From Pseudonocardia xinjiangensis (lineage in GTDB: Bacteria; Actinomycetota; Actinomycetes; Mycobacteriales; Pseudonocardiaceae), in contig NZ_JAAXKY010000019.1 in the NCBI RefSeq assembly GCF_012911925.1, forward strand, positions 1 through 64,000: a stretch of 64,000 nucleotides of DNA, written 5' to 3'. The translations under genes and the position numbers were made by a program. Below the pieces are notes generated by a model. That model ran no database searches. It was not told the origin of the DNA and worked only from the letters and a program-made list of their open reading frames with translations. Shown here piece by piece: positions 18,869-27,225 of this stretch (position 1 is the stretch's first letter; each line of letters begins with the position of its first letter).

Positions 18869-20149
18869 TTGCCGAACGCCATCGACGTCATCACCGCCAA
18901 GCGGGACGGGAGGCGGCTGTCCGACGACCAGATCGACTGGGTACTCGCGGCCTACACCCGCGGGGAGGTCGCCGACGAGCAGATGGCCGCGCTCGCGATG
19001 GCGATCCTGCTGAACGGCATGGACGCCGACGAGATCGCGCGCTGGACCCAGGCGATGATCGACTCGGGCGACGTGCTCGCGCTCGCGGACGTCGGCCGCC
19101 CGCTGGTGGACAAGCACTCCACCGGCGGGGTCGGCGACAAGATCACGCTCCCGCTGGCCCCCCTCGTCGCCGCGTGCGGGGCCGCCGTGCCGCAGCTGTC
19201 CGGGCGGGGGCTCGGCCACACCGGCGGCACGCTGGACAAGCTGGAGTCGATCCCGGGCTGGCGCGCGGCGCTGTCTCTGGAGGAGATCGCCGCTCAGCTC
19301 TCCGACGTGGGTGCGGTGATCTGCGCGACCACCCCGACGCTCGCCCCCGCCGACCGCAAGCTCTACGCGCTGCGCGACGTCACCGGCACCGTCGAGTCGA
19401 TCCCGCTCATCGCCAGCTCGATCATGAGCAAGAAGATCGCCGAGGGCACCGGCGGTCTCGTGCTCGACGTCAAGGTCGGGTCCGGGGCCTTCATGAAGAC
19501 CGAGCCGCTGGCCAGGGAGCTGGCCGAGACCATGGTGCGGATCGGCGGCGCCCACGGCCTCGCGACCACCGCGGTCCTCACCGACATGTCCGTGCCGCTC
19601 GGGCGCGCCGTCGGCAACGCCCTCGAGGTGGCCGAGTCCGTGGAGGTGCTGCGCGGCGGGGGGCCCGCCGACGTGGTCGAGCTGACCGTGGCACTGGCCC
19701 GGGAGATGCTGGCACTGGCCGGCATCACCGGCGTCGACCCGGCGCAGGTGCTCTCCTCCGGCGCCGCCTACCCGGTGTGGGAGCAGATGATCGCCGCGCA
19801 GGACGGCGACCCGTCGGCGCCCCTCCCGGCCGCGACGCACGTGGAACCGGTGCTCGCCGAGCGCTCGGGCGTGCTGAGCAGGGTGGACGCCATGGCCGTC
19901 GGGATGGCGGCATGGCGGCTGGGAGCGGGCCGGGCCCGCAAGGAGGATGCGGTGCAGGCCGCGGCCGGGGTGCTGCTGCTCGCCGGACCTGGCGATGAGG
20001 TCGAGGCCGGGCAGCCGCTGCTGGAGCTGCACACCGACACCCCCGACGCGGTGCCCGGGGCTCGTGCCGCACTGGCCGACGGGCTGGTGGTCTCCGACGA
20101 GCCCGCCGCCCGCGGCACCCTGCTGCTGGACACGATCCGCACCCGGTGA
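18869..20149 (+). CDS. deoA: Thymidine/pyrimidine-nucleoside phosphorylase
   Basis: 426-aa enzyme that phosphorolyses thymidine or (deoxy)uridine to base and (deoxy)ribose-1-phosphate. The signature SGRGLGHTGGTLDKLE is intact, and the phosphate-contacting loop KHSTGGVGDK is present. TTG 18869 is taken as start because GAGGAAGGAA precedes it. It receives the uridine produced by Cdd and supplies sugar phosphate for the phosphomutase/DeoC route farther along. A 64-bp palindrome begins 18 nt after the stop. Confidence 0.94.
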   Translation: MPNAIDVITAKRDGRRLSDDQIDWVLAAYTRGEVADEQMAALAMAILLNGMDADEIARWTQAMIDSGDVLALADVGRPLVDKHSTGGVGDKITLPLAPLVAACGAAVPQLSGRGLGHTGGTLDKLESIPGWRAALSLEEIAAQLSDVGAVICATTPTLAPADRKLYALRDVTGTVESIPLIASSIMSKKIAEGTGGLVLDVKVGSGAFMKTEPLARELAETMVRIGGAHGLATTAVLTDMSVPLGRAVGNALEVAESVEVLRGGGPADVVELTVALAREMLALAGITGVDPAQVLSSGAAYPVWEQMIAAQDGDPSAPLPAATHVEPVLAERSGVLSRVDAMAVGMAAWRLGAGRARKEDAVQAAAGVLLLAGPGDEVEAGQPLLELHTDTPDAVPGARAALADGLVVSDEPAARGTLLLDTIRTR

Positions 20150-20166
20150 GCCCGGCCGCCTCGGCT

Positions 20167-20230
20167 TGATCAGTCCGAGATCCACGGATCCGCCCCCGCG
20201 GGGGCGAATCCGTGAGTCTCACGGTGATCA
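20167..20230. repeat. 64-bp near-palindromic repeat, copy C
   Basis: Best-preserved copy, lying between the convergent deoA and coiled-coil genes. The outer ends are TGATCA and TGATCA. Inner arms match over GAGA and CACGGAT, and the central stem pairs CGCCCCC with GGGGGCG around a 2-nt turn. It could act as a bidirectional terminator at this site. Confidence 0.85.
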
Positions 20231-20279
20231 CTGGGCCGGGCCGCCCCGCCGCGGGAGCGGCCGGGCCGGCGGTGGGCCG

Positions 20280-21347
20280 TCAGTCGTCCGGGTCGTCGTT
20301 GACGATGTCGCCGACCGATGCCCCGTTGGGGGACTTCACGACGACCTTGCGCGACTGCCGGCGCTGGGCGGGGCGGGGCGGCGGGGGAGGTGACTGGACG
20401 GCGGCGCCACGGCCCAGGATCAGCTCCGCGAAGGTGGCCATGGCCTCGTCGAGCTGGCCGGCGTTGCGCCGCTCGGACTCCTCGTTGGCCTGCTCCACGA
20501 GCGTCCGGACCGAATGCGAGTCGGGCCGGGCCACCAGCGCGGCGTCGAGCTTGCCGAGCTTCTGGTCGATCTCGCCGCCGAGGGAGCCGAGACGTCCGGA
20601 CAGTCCCTCCTCGAGGGAGTCCAGCCGGGCGCTGACGGCGTCGAGCCGCTCGGCCAGCGACCCCAGCCGCGTTGCGAGCCCGTCGAGCGGCTCCGTGGGG
20701 TCGACGGCGGGGCGGGCGGCCAGGTCCTCCAGCCGGCGGTGCAGACCGATGCTGGTGTCGCCGAGGAGGTTGCGCATGCCCTCGTCGGACTCGTCCATGG
20801 CGCGGACGGCGTTGTCGAGCTGCTCGCGGACGGTGCGCTCGATCCCGTCGATCCGCTCCTTGATCGGGGTGCCGACCGACGACGGCATCGCGTCGAGCCG
20901 CATCTCGTGGCGGTCGAGGCGGTTGTCCAGGTCGTCGAGGCGCTTGTGCAGGCCCCCGAGGCGGTCGTCGAGCCCGTCCATCCGGCCCGACACGCCCTCC
21001 AGCCGCCCGGCCATGCCGTCGAGCCGCCCGTCCAGCTGGGCGATCGGCTTGGCGATCTTGTCGGGTATCGCCTCGACGGCCCGCATGACGGCGGCGATCG
21101 CGGCGTCCTGGGCGTCGAGCTTGGCGACCGTCTCGTCGAGGCGCTCGGCCAGGACGCTGACCTCGGTGCGGTCGGGCAGCTCGGTCATCCGCTTGCGGAT
21201 CGTGCCCAGGGCGTCGAGTGCGGCGAGGCGGGCGTGGATCTCGTCGAGCGAGTCGAAGATCTGCTGCTGCTCGCTGTCGCGGATCTCCGCGGCTCGCATG
21301 AGCATGCCGCGCATGCGGTCGAACGACAGTGTGGAGTCATTGCTCAT
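20280..21347 (-). CDS. Coiled-coil protein of unknown function
   Basis: 355-aa cytoplasmic protein dominated by a long heptad-repeat region (about residues 20-270). It has recurring blocks such as LDGRLDGMAGRLEGVSGRMD and LDDRLGGLHKRLDDLDNRLD. There is no signal peptide or membrane helix. A Pro-rich stretch (QSPPPPPRP) and a basic segment (RRQSRKVVVK) precede an acidic tail (VNDDPDD). The pattern suggests an elongated structural or scaffold protein. It cannot be assigned a function; similar proteins are found next to nucleoside genes in related actinomycetes only by vague recollection. Confidence 0.8.
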   Translation of the reverse strand: MSNDSTLSFDRMRGMLMRAAEIRDSEQQQIFDSLDEIHARLAALDALGTIRKRMTELPDRTEVSVLAERLDETVAKLDAQDAAIAAVMRAVEAIPDKIAKPIAQLDGRLDGMAGRLEGVSGRMDGLDDRLGGLHKRLDDLDNRLDRHEMRLDAMPSSVGTPIKERIDGIERTVREQLDNAVRAMDESDEGMRNLLGDTSIGLHRRLEDLAARPAVDPTEPLDGLATRLGSLAERLDAVSARLDSLEEGLSGRLGSLGGEIDQKLGKLDAALVARPDSHSVRTLVEQANEESERRNAGQLDEAMATFAELILGRGAAVQSPPPPPRPAQRRQSRKVVVKSPNGASVGDIVNDDPDD

Positions 21348-21540
21348 GGCGGCGGGGAGCTTCCTCTGAGCCGGACAACGGGGAGTGCCGTGCGCACTGA
21401 GGGTAGCGACCCGTGTTGATCACTCCCTCGGCGCTCCCCGTTCGGAGTGGGTTCGCCCGATTGGAGCAGTATGGAGGGCTTTCGCTCACCCACCGGAGCC
21501 AGTGGGCGGCCAGGTCACGCCACCGGCGGGGCCCGAGCCG

Positions 21541-22299
21541 TCAGGTCCGGAGGTAGGACGCGCCGTTGACGTCGACGATCGCGCCGACGGCCGACTCCGT
21601 GCCCGGCGAGGCGAGGAACACGATCACCCTGGCGATCTCCTCCGGGGTGGCGGCCCGCCCGAGCGGGCTCTGCGCCCGGACCGCGTCGCCACCGGGTCCG
21701 TGCAGGTAGGGCGCTGCCATGTCGGTCTCGACGAAGCCCGGCGCGACCGCGGTGACGTAGATGCCGTGCGGCGCCAGCGCCTGGGCGAGCGACTGGCTGA
21801 AACTGTTGAGCCCGGCCTTGCTCGCCCCGTACGCGGGGTGGTCCGGCTCGCCGCGGAAGGCGCCCCGGGAGGTGACGTTGACGATCCGCCCGCCCCCGTT
21901 GCGGACCATGTGGGGCACCACGCAGTGCACGAGGTTCGCCGGCCCGACCAGGTTGGTGTCGATGGTCTCCCGCCAGGCCTCCTGCCACGTGGCGTAGTCG
22001 GTGTCCAGCACGGGGTGCCGGGTGTAGACGCCGGCGTTGTTGACCAGCACGTCGACCCGTCCGAGGCGGTCGACCACCGACCGCACGAGGGTCTGCACCT
22101 GCGCGGGGTCGGCGACGTCGGCCTGGAGCGCGATGTGCGGGCCGCCGCCGAGCGCCACGAGCACCTCATCGGCCGCCTCGCGGTCCTGGCGGTACTGGAT
22201 CGCGACCGTGGCGCCCGCCGCGGCGAACTCGAGGGCGGCAGCCCGGCCGATACCGCGGGAGCCGCCCGTCACGAGCACGACAACGCCATCGAAGGCCAT
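21541..22299 (-). CDS. Short-chain dehydrogenase/reductase (FabG-like)
   Basis: 252-aa classical SDR. The cofactor motif is TGGSRGIG, NNAG is present, and the catalytic set is Ser in VTSRGAF with YGASK. The region after YGASK (PGFVETDM) is typical of 3-oxoacyl-ACP-reductase-like enzymes; NADP preference is suggested by the basic residue in TGGSRG. Start MAFDGVVV (22299) or an ATG 12 nt upstream (22311); neither has a strong ribosome-binding site. It is divergent from the Ser/Thr kinase. The substrate is unknown. Confidence 0.88.
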   Translation of the reverse strand: MAFDGVVVLVTGGSRGIGRAAALEFAAAGATVAIQYRQDREAADEVLVALGGGPHIALQADVADPAQVQTLVRSVVDRLGRVDVLVNNAGVYTRHPVLDTDYATWQEAWRETIDTNLVGPANLVHCVVPHMVRNGGGRIVNVTSRGAFRGEPDHPAYGASKAGLNSFSQSLAQALAPHGIYVTAVAPGFVETDMAAPYLHGPGGDAVRAQSPLGRAATPEEIARVIVFLASPGTESAVGAIVDVNGASYLRT

Positions 22300-22360
22300 G
22301 GAGATCAGCATGTCAGCCCGGTGGGGGGTTGAGCGGAGCGGCTCCTGGGAAGGATCACCC

Positions 22361-23758
22361 GTGCCCGAAGTCGACGAGGACCGCCTCGTACCCGCGCTGG
22401 CCGAGCGCTACGAGCTCGGGGACGTCCTCGGTGCCGGTGCCGCCGCAACCGTGTATCGGGCAGTCGATCGGCACTCCGGACGGTCGGTCGCGGTGAAGCT
22501 GTTCGACCCGCAGGTGTCCCGCCCGCGCCGCCCGGGCCACGTCGTGGAGGCGGCGGCGCTGGGCGAGCTGCGCCACCCCGCTCTCGTCGAGCTCTACGCC
22601 ACGGGCGTCGACAACGGCCTGGCCTACCTGGTCATGCAGCTGGTCGACGGGGGGACGCTGTCGGACCGCATCGCCGGCGGGCCGGTGCCGGTCGGGACGG
22701 CCGCGGCCATGGGGGCACGCCTGGCGGACGCACTGGCGCACGTGCACGAGCGGGGCATCGTGCACCGCGACCTGAAGCCCGGCAACGTCCTGCTCGACGC
22801 CGATCAGCGGCCCTACCTCGCCGACTTCGGGGTATCCCGACTCATCGACGCCACGCGGGTGACCGCGACCGGGTTCGTCGTCGGCACGCCGGCGTACATG
22901 GCTCCCGAGCAGGTCAGGGGCCAGGCGGTCGGCCCCCCGGCCGACGTCTACGCGCTCGGCCTGATCCTGCTCGAGGCGGTGACGGGCAGGCGCGAGTACC
23001 CGGGCGACGTGGTGGAGTCCGCGGTCGCCCGGCTGCACCGGAGGCCCGCGGTTCCCGCCGGGCTCCCGGACGGCCTGCGATCGCTGCTGAGTGCGATGAC
23101 CGCCGATGATCCGGACCAGCGGCCCTCCGCAGCGACCGTGGCAGCACAGCTCACTGCTTCGGCCGGGGACACGGTGGCCGGGTCGACGGGCCCGGCACCA
23201 CGTCCGCTCCGCCGGTCGAGATGGCTTGCTGCGGCTGCCGCGAGTGCCGTGCTCACAGCGGGGGCGCTGGTCATGACCACCGCCACGGGCACCCCATCGA
23301 CGCCCCGAGCCGCTGCCGGCGGTGCGTCCTCCCCGGCCCTCCCGTCCTCACCTGCGCCCGCGGCTCCGGCCGCGCCGGTCGTGGTGCCACCCCTCGTCGC
23401 AGCCCAACCGGCGACTCCGCAGGTGGGAGCGGTCGCGCTCACCGCTGCTGCTCCCCGTCCCTCCCCGGCCCGTTCGCCGGCAGCCACCGCCGAACGGGCC
23501 GCTGAGGGCAGCGATGCGCGGCGGCTCCGGGAAGACCGGTCCGGTTCGACGCCCCCGGCCGGCCGGTCCGACCCCGATACCGATCGCCCCCGCCCGGTGA
23601 CGGGCGGGGCCCCGGCCGGGGACGGGAACGACGGCTACCGGAGCGCGAGGAACAACAGCGGTGCCACGAACCGCCAAGGAGCGGAGAACCGGGCCGCCGC
23701 CTCGGATCACGGCGGCGGCAAGGGCGGCAAGGAAGGCAGGGGCGACAGGGGGAAGTGA
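22361..23758 (+). CDS. Membrane Ser/Thr protein kinase with Pro/Ala-rich outer tail
   Basis: 465-aa Pkn-type kinase. The glycine loop is LGAGAAATVYRA, the Lys is in VAVKLF, the catalytic loop is HRDLKPGN, the metal loop is DFGVSR, and VGTPAYMAPEQ ends the activation segment. After the kinase domain (about residues 15-265) a single membrane helix (WLAAAAASAVLTAGALVMTT) leads to about 165 outer residues of low complexity, rich in Pro, Ala, Arg and Asp and ending with a Gly/Lys run. PASTA repeats are absent, so the outer signal is unknown. GTG 22361 has GGAAGGA 7 nt upstream. Confidence 0.9.
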   Translation: MPEVDEDRLVPALAERYELGDVLGAGAAATVYRAVDRHSGRSVAVKLFDPQVSRPRRPGHVVEAAALGELRHPALVELYATGVDNGLAYLVMQLVDGGTLSDRIAGGPVPVGTAAAMGARLADALAHVHERGIVHRDLKPGNVLLDADQRPYLADFGVSRLIDATRVTATGFVVGTPAYMAPEQVRGQAVGPPADVYALGLILLEAVTGRREYPGDVVESAVARLHRRPAVPAGLPDGLRSLLSAMTADDPDQRPSAATVAAQLTASAGDTVAGSTGPAPRPLRRSRWLAAAAASAVLTAGALVMTTATGTPSTPRAAAGGASSPALPSSPAPAAPAAPVVVPPLVAAQPATPQVGAVALTAAAPRPSPARSPAATAERAAEGSDARRLREDRSGSTPPAGRSDPDTDRPRPVTGGAPAGDGNDGYRSARNNSGATNRQGAENRAAASDHGGGKGGKEGRGDRGK

Positions 23759-23873
23759 GCCGACGGAGGGCCTGCTGGGCGAAGGATGCCGTCCGGCGGC
23801 CGTCTCCCGACCGGTGACCGCCGCCCGGAGCTCGCGTACCGGATCGGGCACCCCGGGACGGGTTGCCGTGTTC

Positions 23874-23879
23874 TAGCGT
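23874..23879 (+). promoter_or_regulatory. Predicted -10 box of add (leaderless)
   Basis: TAGCGT lies 6 nt before GTG 23886 with no ribosome-binding site between, consistent with a leaderless transcript. No clear -35 hexamer is seen. Confidence 0.5.
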
Positions 23880-23885
23880 GGCGGG

Positions 23886-24974
23886 GTGCCCGTGCCGCTG
23901 AACATCGACTCCGTCCGGGACGCACCGAAGGTGCTGCTCCACGACCACCTCGACGGCGGGCTGCGGCCCGCCACCGTCGTCGAGCTCGCCGACGCCGTGG
24001 GCTACGCCGGACTGCCGAGCACGGATGCCGATGAGCTGGGCAGCTGGTTCCTCGCCGCCTCGCACTCCGGCTCCCTCGAGCACTACCTGGAGACGTTCGG
24101 GCACACCGTCGGGGTGATGCAGAGCGTCGACGCGCTGGTCCGGGTGGCAGCCGAATGCGCCGAGGACCTGGCCGCCGACGGCGTGGTCTACGCCGAGGTG
24201 CGGTTCGCTCCCGAACTGCACGTCGAACAGGGTCTCGCGCTCGACGACGTGGTCGAGGCCGTGCTGGAGGGTTTCCGGGTCGGCTCGGCTCGGGCCGCCG
24301 GGCGCGGCAGGCGGATCCGCGTGGGCTGCCTGCTCACCGCCATGCGGCACGCCGCCCGGTCACGGGAGATCGCGGAGCTGGCGGTGCGCTACCGCGACCT
24401 CGGAGTGGTGGGCTTCGACATCGCCGGCGCCGAGGCCGGTTTCCCTCCCACCCGCCACCTCGACGCGTTCGAGTACCTGCGCCAGCAGAACGCGCACTTC
24501 ACGATCCACGCCGGGGAGGCGTTCGGCCTGCCGTCGATCTGGGAGGCGTTGCAGTGGTGCGGCGCCGACCGGCTGGGCCACGGCGTGCGGATCGTCGACG
24601 ACATCATGCTGGGCGCCGACGGCACCCCGAGGCTGGGACTGCTCGCCGCGTACGTGCGTGACAAGCGCATTCCGCTGGAGATGTGCCCCACGTCCAACGT
24701 GCACACCGGCGCGGCCAAGTCGCTGGCCGACCACCCGATCGGCCTGCTCACCGAGCTCCGGTTCCGCGTCACGGTCAACACCGACAACCGGCTGATGTCG
24801 GACGTGTCGATGACCAGCGAGATGACGGCGCTCGCCGACACGTTCGGCTACGGATGGGCCGACCTGCAGTGGTTCACGGTCAACGCGATGAAGTCGGCCT
24901 TCCTCGGCTTCGACGAGCGGCTCGCGCTGATCAACGACGTGATCAAGCCGGGGTACGCGGCACTGATGGCCTGA
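23886..24974 (+). CDS. add: Adenosine deaminase
   Basis: 362-aa enzyme converting (deoxy)adenosine to (deoxy)inosine, which the purine nucleoside phosphorylase encoded near 46 kb can cleave. Zinc ligands appear as HDHLDGG near residue 19, HAGEAFG, and the Asp of [12 protein letters not shown] carries the catalytic His. Length is normal for actinobacteria. The GTG start is supported by the TAGCGT box; a second in-frame GTG is two codons later. It is convergent with the next gene, 21 nt from stop to stop. Confidence 0.95.
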   Translation: MPVPLNIDSVRDAPKVLLHDHLDGGLRPATVVELADAVGYAGLPSTDADELGSWFLAASHSGSLEHYLETFGHTVGVMQSVDALVRVAAECAEDLAADGVVYAEVRFAPELHVEQGLALDDVVEAVLEGFRVGSARAAGRGRRIRVGCLLTAMRHAARSREIAELAVRYRDLGVVGFDIAGAEAGFPPTRHLDAFEYLRQQNAHFTIHAGEAFGLPSIWEALQWCGADRLGHGVRIVDDIMLGADGTPRLGLLAAYVRDKRIPLEMCPTSNVHTGAAKSLADHPIGLLTELRFRVTVNTDNRLMSDVSMTSEMTALADTFGYGWADLQWFTVNAMKSAFLGFDERLALINDVIKPGYAALMA

Positions 24975-24995
24975 CGGCCCGGCCGTCCGGGTGCG

Positions 24996-26216
24996 TCAGT
25001 GCACGGTGAGGCGCGCGGTGAGCTCGTCGACCAGCTCGCGGAACCGTGCCGCCTCCGCGTCGAACGGCGGGCTGGGCGCGAGCCGGGTGGGGTCGGGCTT
25101 GATCACGAACGAGACCAGCCACCCCAGGGCCTGCGACTCGGCGAGCGCCTCGCGGGCGTCGTCGTCGCCTGCCCACTCGCCCACGTCCAGCAGCAGCTCC
25201 ACAGCCAGCTCCAGCTGGGACGGGTCGACGGTGAGGGTGCCCTCGGCGATGTCGTCGTCGAGCCCGGTGAGGGTGTAGGAGTTCAGCTCGTCGACCTCCA
25301 CCTCCAGCTCGCCGACGGCCGCCCGCTCTACGACCTCCGACCACGTGGAGGCGGCGACGAGGTCGTGCCCGTCGGCGCCGTCCTCGCCGAGCCAGCGGGC
25401 GAGGGCGCGCTCGGTGGTGAAGACGTCGATCTTGCCGTTCGAGCCGAGGAAGACCGGGGCGTCGTCGAGGTAGCAGCGCAGGGTGACGTACTCGCCGTCG
25501 CGGGTGGTGATGCGGACCGGGTCGATGCCGATCTCCTCCCAGAAGCCGGCGGGCTCGTCGTCCTCGCTCTCGTCCCGGTCGTCGCCGACGGTGGCGAGGA
25601 CGGGCTCGTCGACCTCGTCGACGACCACGACCTCCTTCTCCGCCGCGGCGAGGGCCGCCGCGTCGACGTCCGGGGTGTCGACGAGGTCGTCGAGCGCGTC
25701 GATGACCTCGTCCCAGCGTTCAGCGACCGTGTCGACCATCTGCGTCCACAGCCGTGCGCCCTCGCGTCCGACGAACGGCAGGGTGCCCTGGCGCAGCAGG
25801 GCGAAGGCGGGCGCCGAGTCGACGACCTCGGTGACGACGTCCAGCTCGCAGACGTCGGCGATCGACCGCACCATGTCGGTGATCTCGGCGAGCTCGCTGA
25901 TCGTCCAGGTGTCGGGGTCCTCGGCCACGAGCTCGGGCACCCCGACGATGTCGTAGCGCTGCGTCTCCTCCGGCGTCAGCTCGGCGACGGTCAGGTCCGG
26001 CACCACCGACCACGCCGGGTGGTCCACCAGGTCGTGTTCGGCCGCGGTGCGGACGAACGCGGCGAGCTGGGCGACCTCAGGAAACGCGAAGAGCGCTTCG
26101 TCGTCGCCGAGGAACGCCTCCCACTCCTCGCCGTCCTCGCGCCACCGCGGGGCCCACAGGGTGACGAGGTCCCCCTCGGTGAGGGAGAGCTGGATCGGGA
26201 CGATGTCGCTGGCCAC
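24996..26216 (-). CDS. Conserved acidic protein of unknown function
   Basis: 406-aa soluble, strongly acidic protein (start MASDIVPIQLSLTEGDLVTLW), with Asp/Glu-rich stretches near residues 195-220. Actinomycete homologues are sometimes labelled primosomal protein, without functional support that I know of; it may be the counterpart of mycobacterial Rv3311 by position (from memory). No catalytic motif, signal peptide or membrane helix is visible. The GTG start at 26216 has TACCCT 6 nt before it. Confidence 0.8.
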   Translation of the reverse strand: MASDIVPIQLSLTEGDLVTLWAPRWREDGEEWEAFLGDDEALFAFPEVAQLAAFVRTAAEHDLVDHPAWSVVPDLTVAELTPEETQRYDIVGVPELVAEDPDTWTISELAEITDMVRSIADVCELDVVTEVVDSAPAFALLRQGTLPFVGREGARLWTQMVDTVAERWDEVIDALDDLVDTPDVDAAALAAAEKEVVVVDEVDEPVLATVGDDRDESEDDEPAGFWEEIGIDPVRITTRDGEYVTLRCYLDDAPVFLGSNGKIDVFTTERALARWLGEDGADGHDLVAASTWSEVVERAAVGELEVEVDELNSYTLTGLDDDIAEGTLTVDPSQLELAVELLLDVGEWAGDDDAREALAESQALGWLVSFVIKPDPTRLAPSPPFDAEAARFRELVDELTARLTVH

Positions 26217-26222
26217 GACGAA

Positions 26223-26228
26223 AGGGTA
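26223..26228 (-). promoter_or_regulatory. Predicted -10 box of the acidic protein gene (leaderless)
   Basis: TACCCT on the minus strand is 6 nt before the GTG at 26216. No ribosome-binding site is present. It lies in the 25-nt gap after the short aldehyde dehydrogenase gene. Confidence 0.45.
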
Positions 26229-26241
26229 GGCCGCTGGCTGG

Positions 26242-27126
26242 TCAGCGCCCGACCGGGTGCCAGACCGTCTTGATCTCGGTGAAGGCCCGCAGCCGGGCGA
26301 TGCCGGGCGGACGCATCGGATCGGGCTCGGTGGCGGGCCGGGGAAGGACCCGTTTGACGGTGTCGGCCGCGGCCCGTTCCAGCTCGGTGGTCAGCTCCGC
26401 GGGGGCGCCTGCCAGGTCGAGCGCCTGCACCTCGGCGTGGGCGGCGAGCCACGGCGCCAGCTCGGCGACGTGGCCGGTGAGCAGGTTGGCGACCCCGCCG
26501 GGAACGTCGGAGGTGGCGAACACCTCGGCGAGCTCGATCGCGGGCAACGGCCGGTTCTCCGACGCCACGACCACGGCGGTGCACCCGGTGGCGAGCACCG
26601 GGGCGAGCACGTCGACGAGCCCGAGCAGGGCCGACGACTGCGGCGCGAGCACGCCGACGACGCCGGTCGGCTCGGGGGTGGACCAGTTGACGAGCGGACC
26701 GGCCACCTGGTTGACCGAGCCGAGCACACCGGAGAGCTTGTCGGTCCACCCGGCGTACCAGACCCAGCGGTCGATCGACGCGTCCACCAGCGCCGTCGCC
26801 CGCTCGCGCGGCACTCCCTCGGCCTCGGCCACGACGTCGACGAACCGGTCGTGACGGCCCTGCAGCATCTCGGCGACGCGGTAGAGCACCTGCCCGCGGT
26901 TGTACGCGGTGGCGCCCGACCAGCCGCCGAACGCGGAACGGGCGGCACTCACCGCGTCGCGGACGTCCTTGCGGGACGCGAGCGCGGCGTGTGCGAGGAG
27001 CGTCCCCTGCGCGTCACGGACGGGGTAGCTGCGGCCGGACTCCGACCGCGGGAACGCGCCGCCGACGTAGAGCTTGTAGGTCTTGGCGACACCGAGGCGG
27101 CCGTCGACGGGCGCGGGCTGGCTCAT
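26242..27126 (-). CDS. Short aldehyde-dehydrogenase-like protein lacking the catalytic domain
   Basis: 294-aa protein with the N-terminal cofactor-domain part of an ALDH (from KLYVGGAFPRSESGRSY to about residue 245). It then passes directly to a short ALDH C-terminal tail (AFTEIKTVWHPVG). The central catalytic domain with the active Cys and the general-base Glu is absent, so it cannot be a normal dehydrogenase. The junction is in frame, so this looks like a stable form and not a wreck. It probably partners the full ALDH at 35170, as short/long ALDH pairs with deoC do in other actinomycetes; this is inference. Confidence 0.82.
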   Translation of the reverse strand: MSQPAPVDGRLGVAKTYKLYVGGAFPRSESGRSYPVRDAQGTLLAHAALASRKDVRDAVSAARSAFGGWSGATAYNRGQVLYRVAEMLQGRHDRFVDVVAEAEGVPRERATALVDASIDRWVWYAGWTDKLSGVLGSVNQVAGPLVNWSTPEPTGVVGVLAPQSSALLGLVDVLAPVLATGCTAVVVASENRPLPAIELAEVFATSDVPGGVANLLTGHVAELAPWLAAHAEVQALDLAGAPAELTTELERAAADTVKRVLPRPATEPDPMRPPGIARLRAFTEIKTVWHPVGR

Positions 27127-27134
27127 GGCGCATG

Positions 27135-27140
27135 AGCCTA
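27135..27140 (-). promoter_or_regulatory. Predicted -10 box of the short ALDH gene (leaderless)
   Basis: TAGGCT on the minus strand lies 8 nt before ATG 27126. No ribosome-binding site is visible. Confidence 0.4.
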
Positions 27141-27165
27141 CGACCGGGACACCCCGATCACCCCC

Positions 27166-27222
27166 CGCGAGTCGCCCGTTCCGCGCACGCGAGTCGCCCG
27201 TTTCCCTCGCGCGAGTCGCCCG
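27166..27222 (+). repeat. Triple 22-bp-period repeat, locus 3
   Basis: Cores begin at 27166, 27188 and 27210, exactly 22 bp apart, all three followed by TT. The element ends 3 nt before the stop of the response regulator gene and separates it from the short ALDH gene on the same strand. Confidence 0.9.
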
Positions 27223-27225
27223 TTC

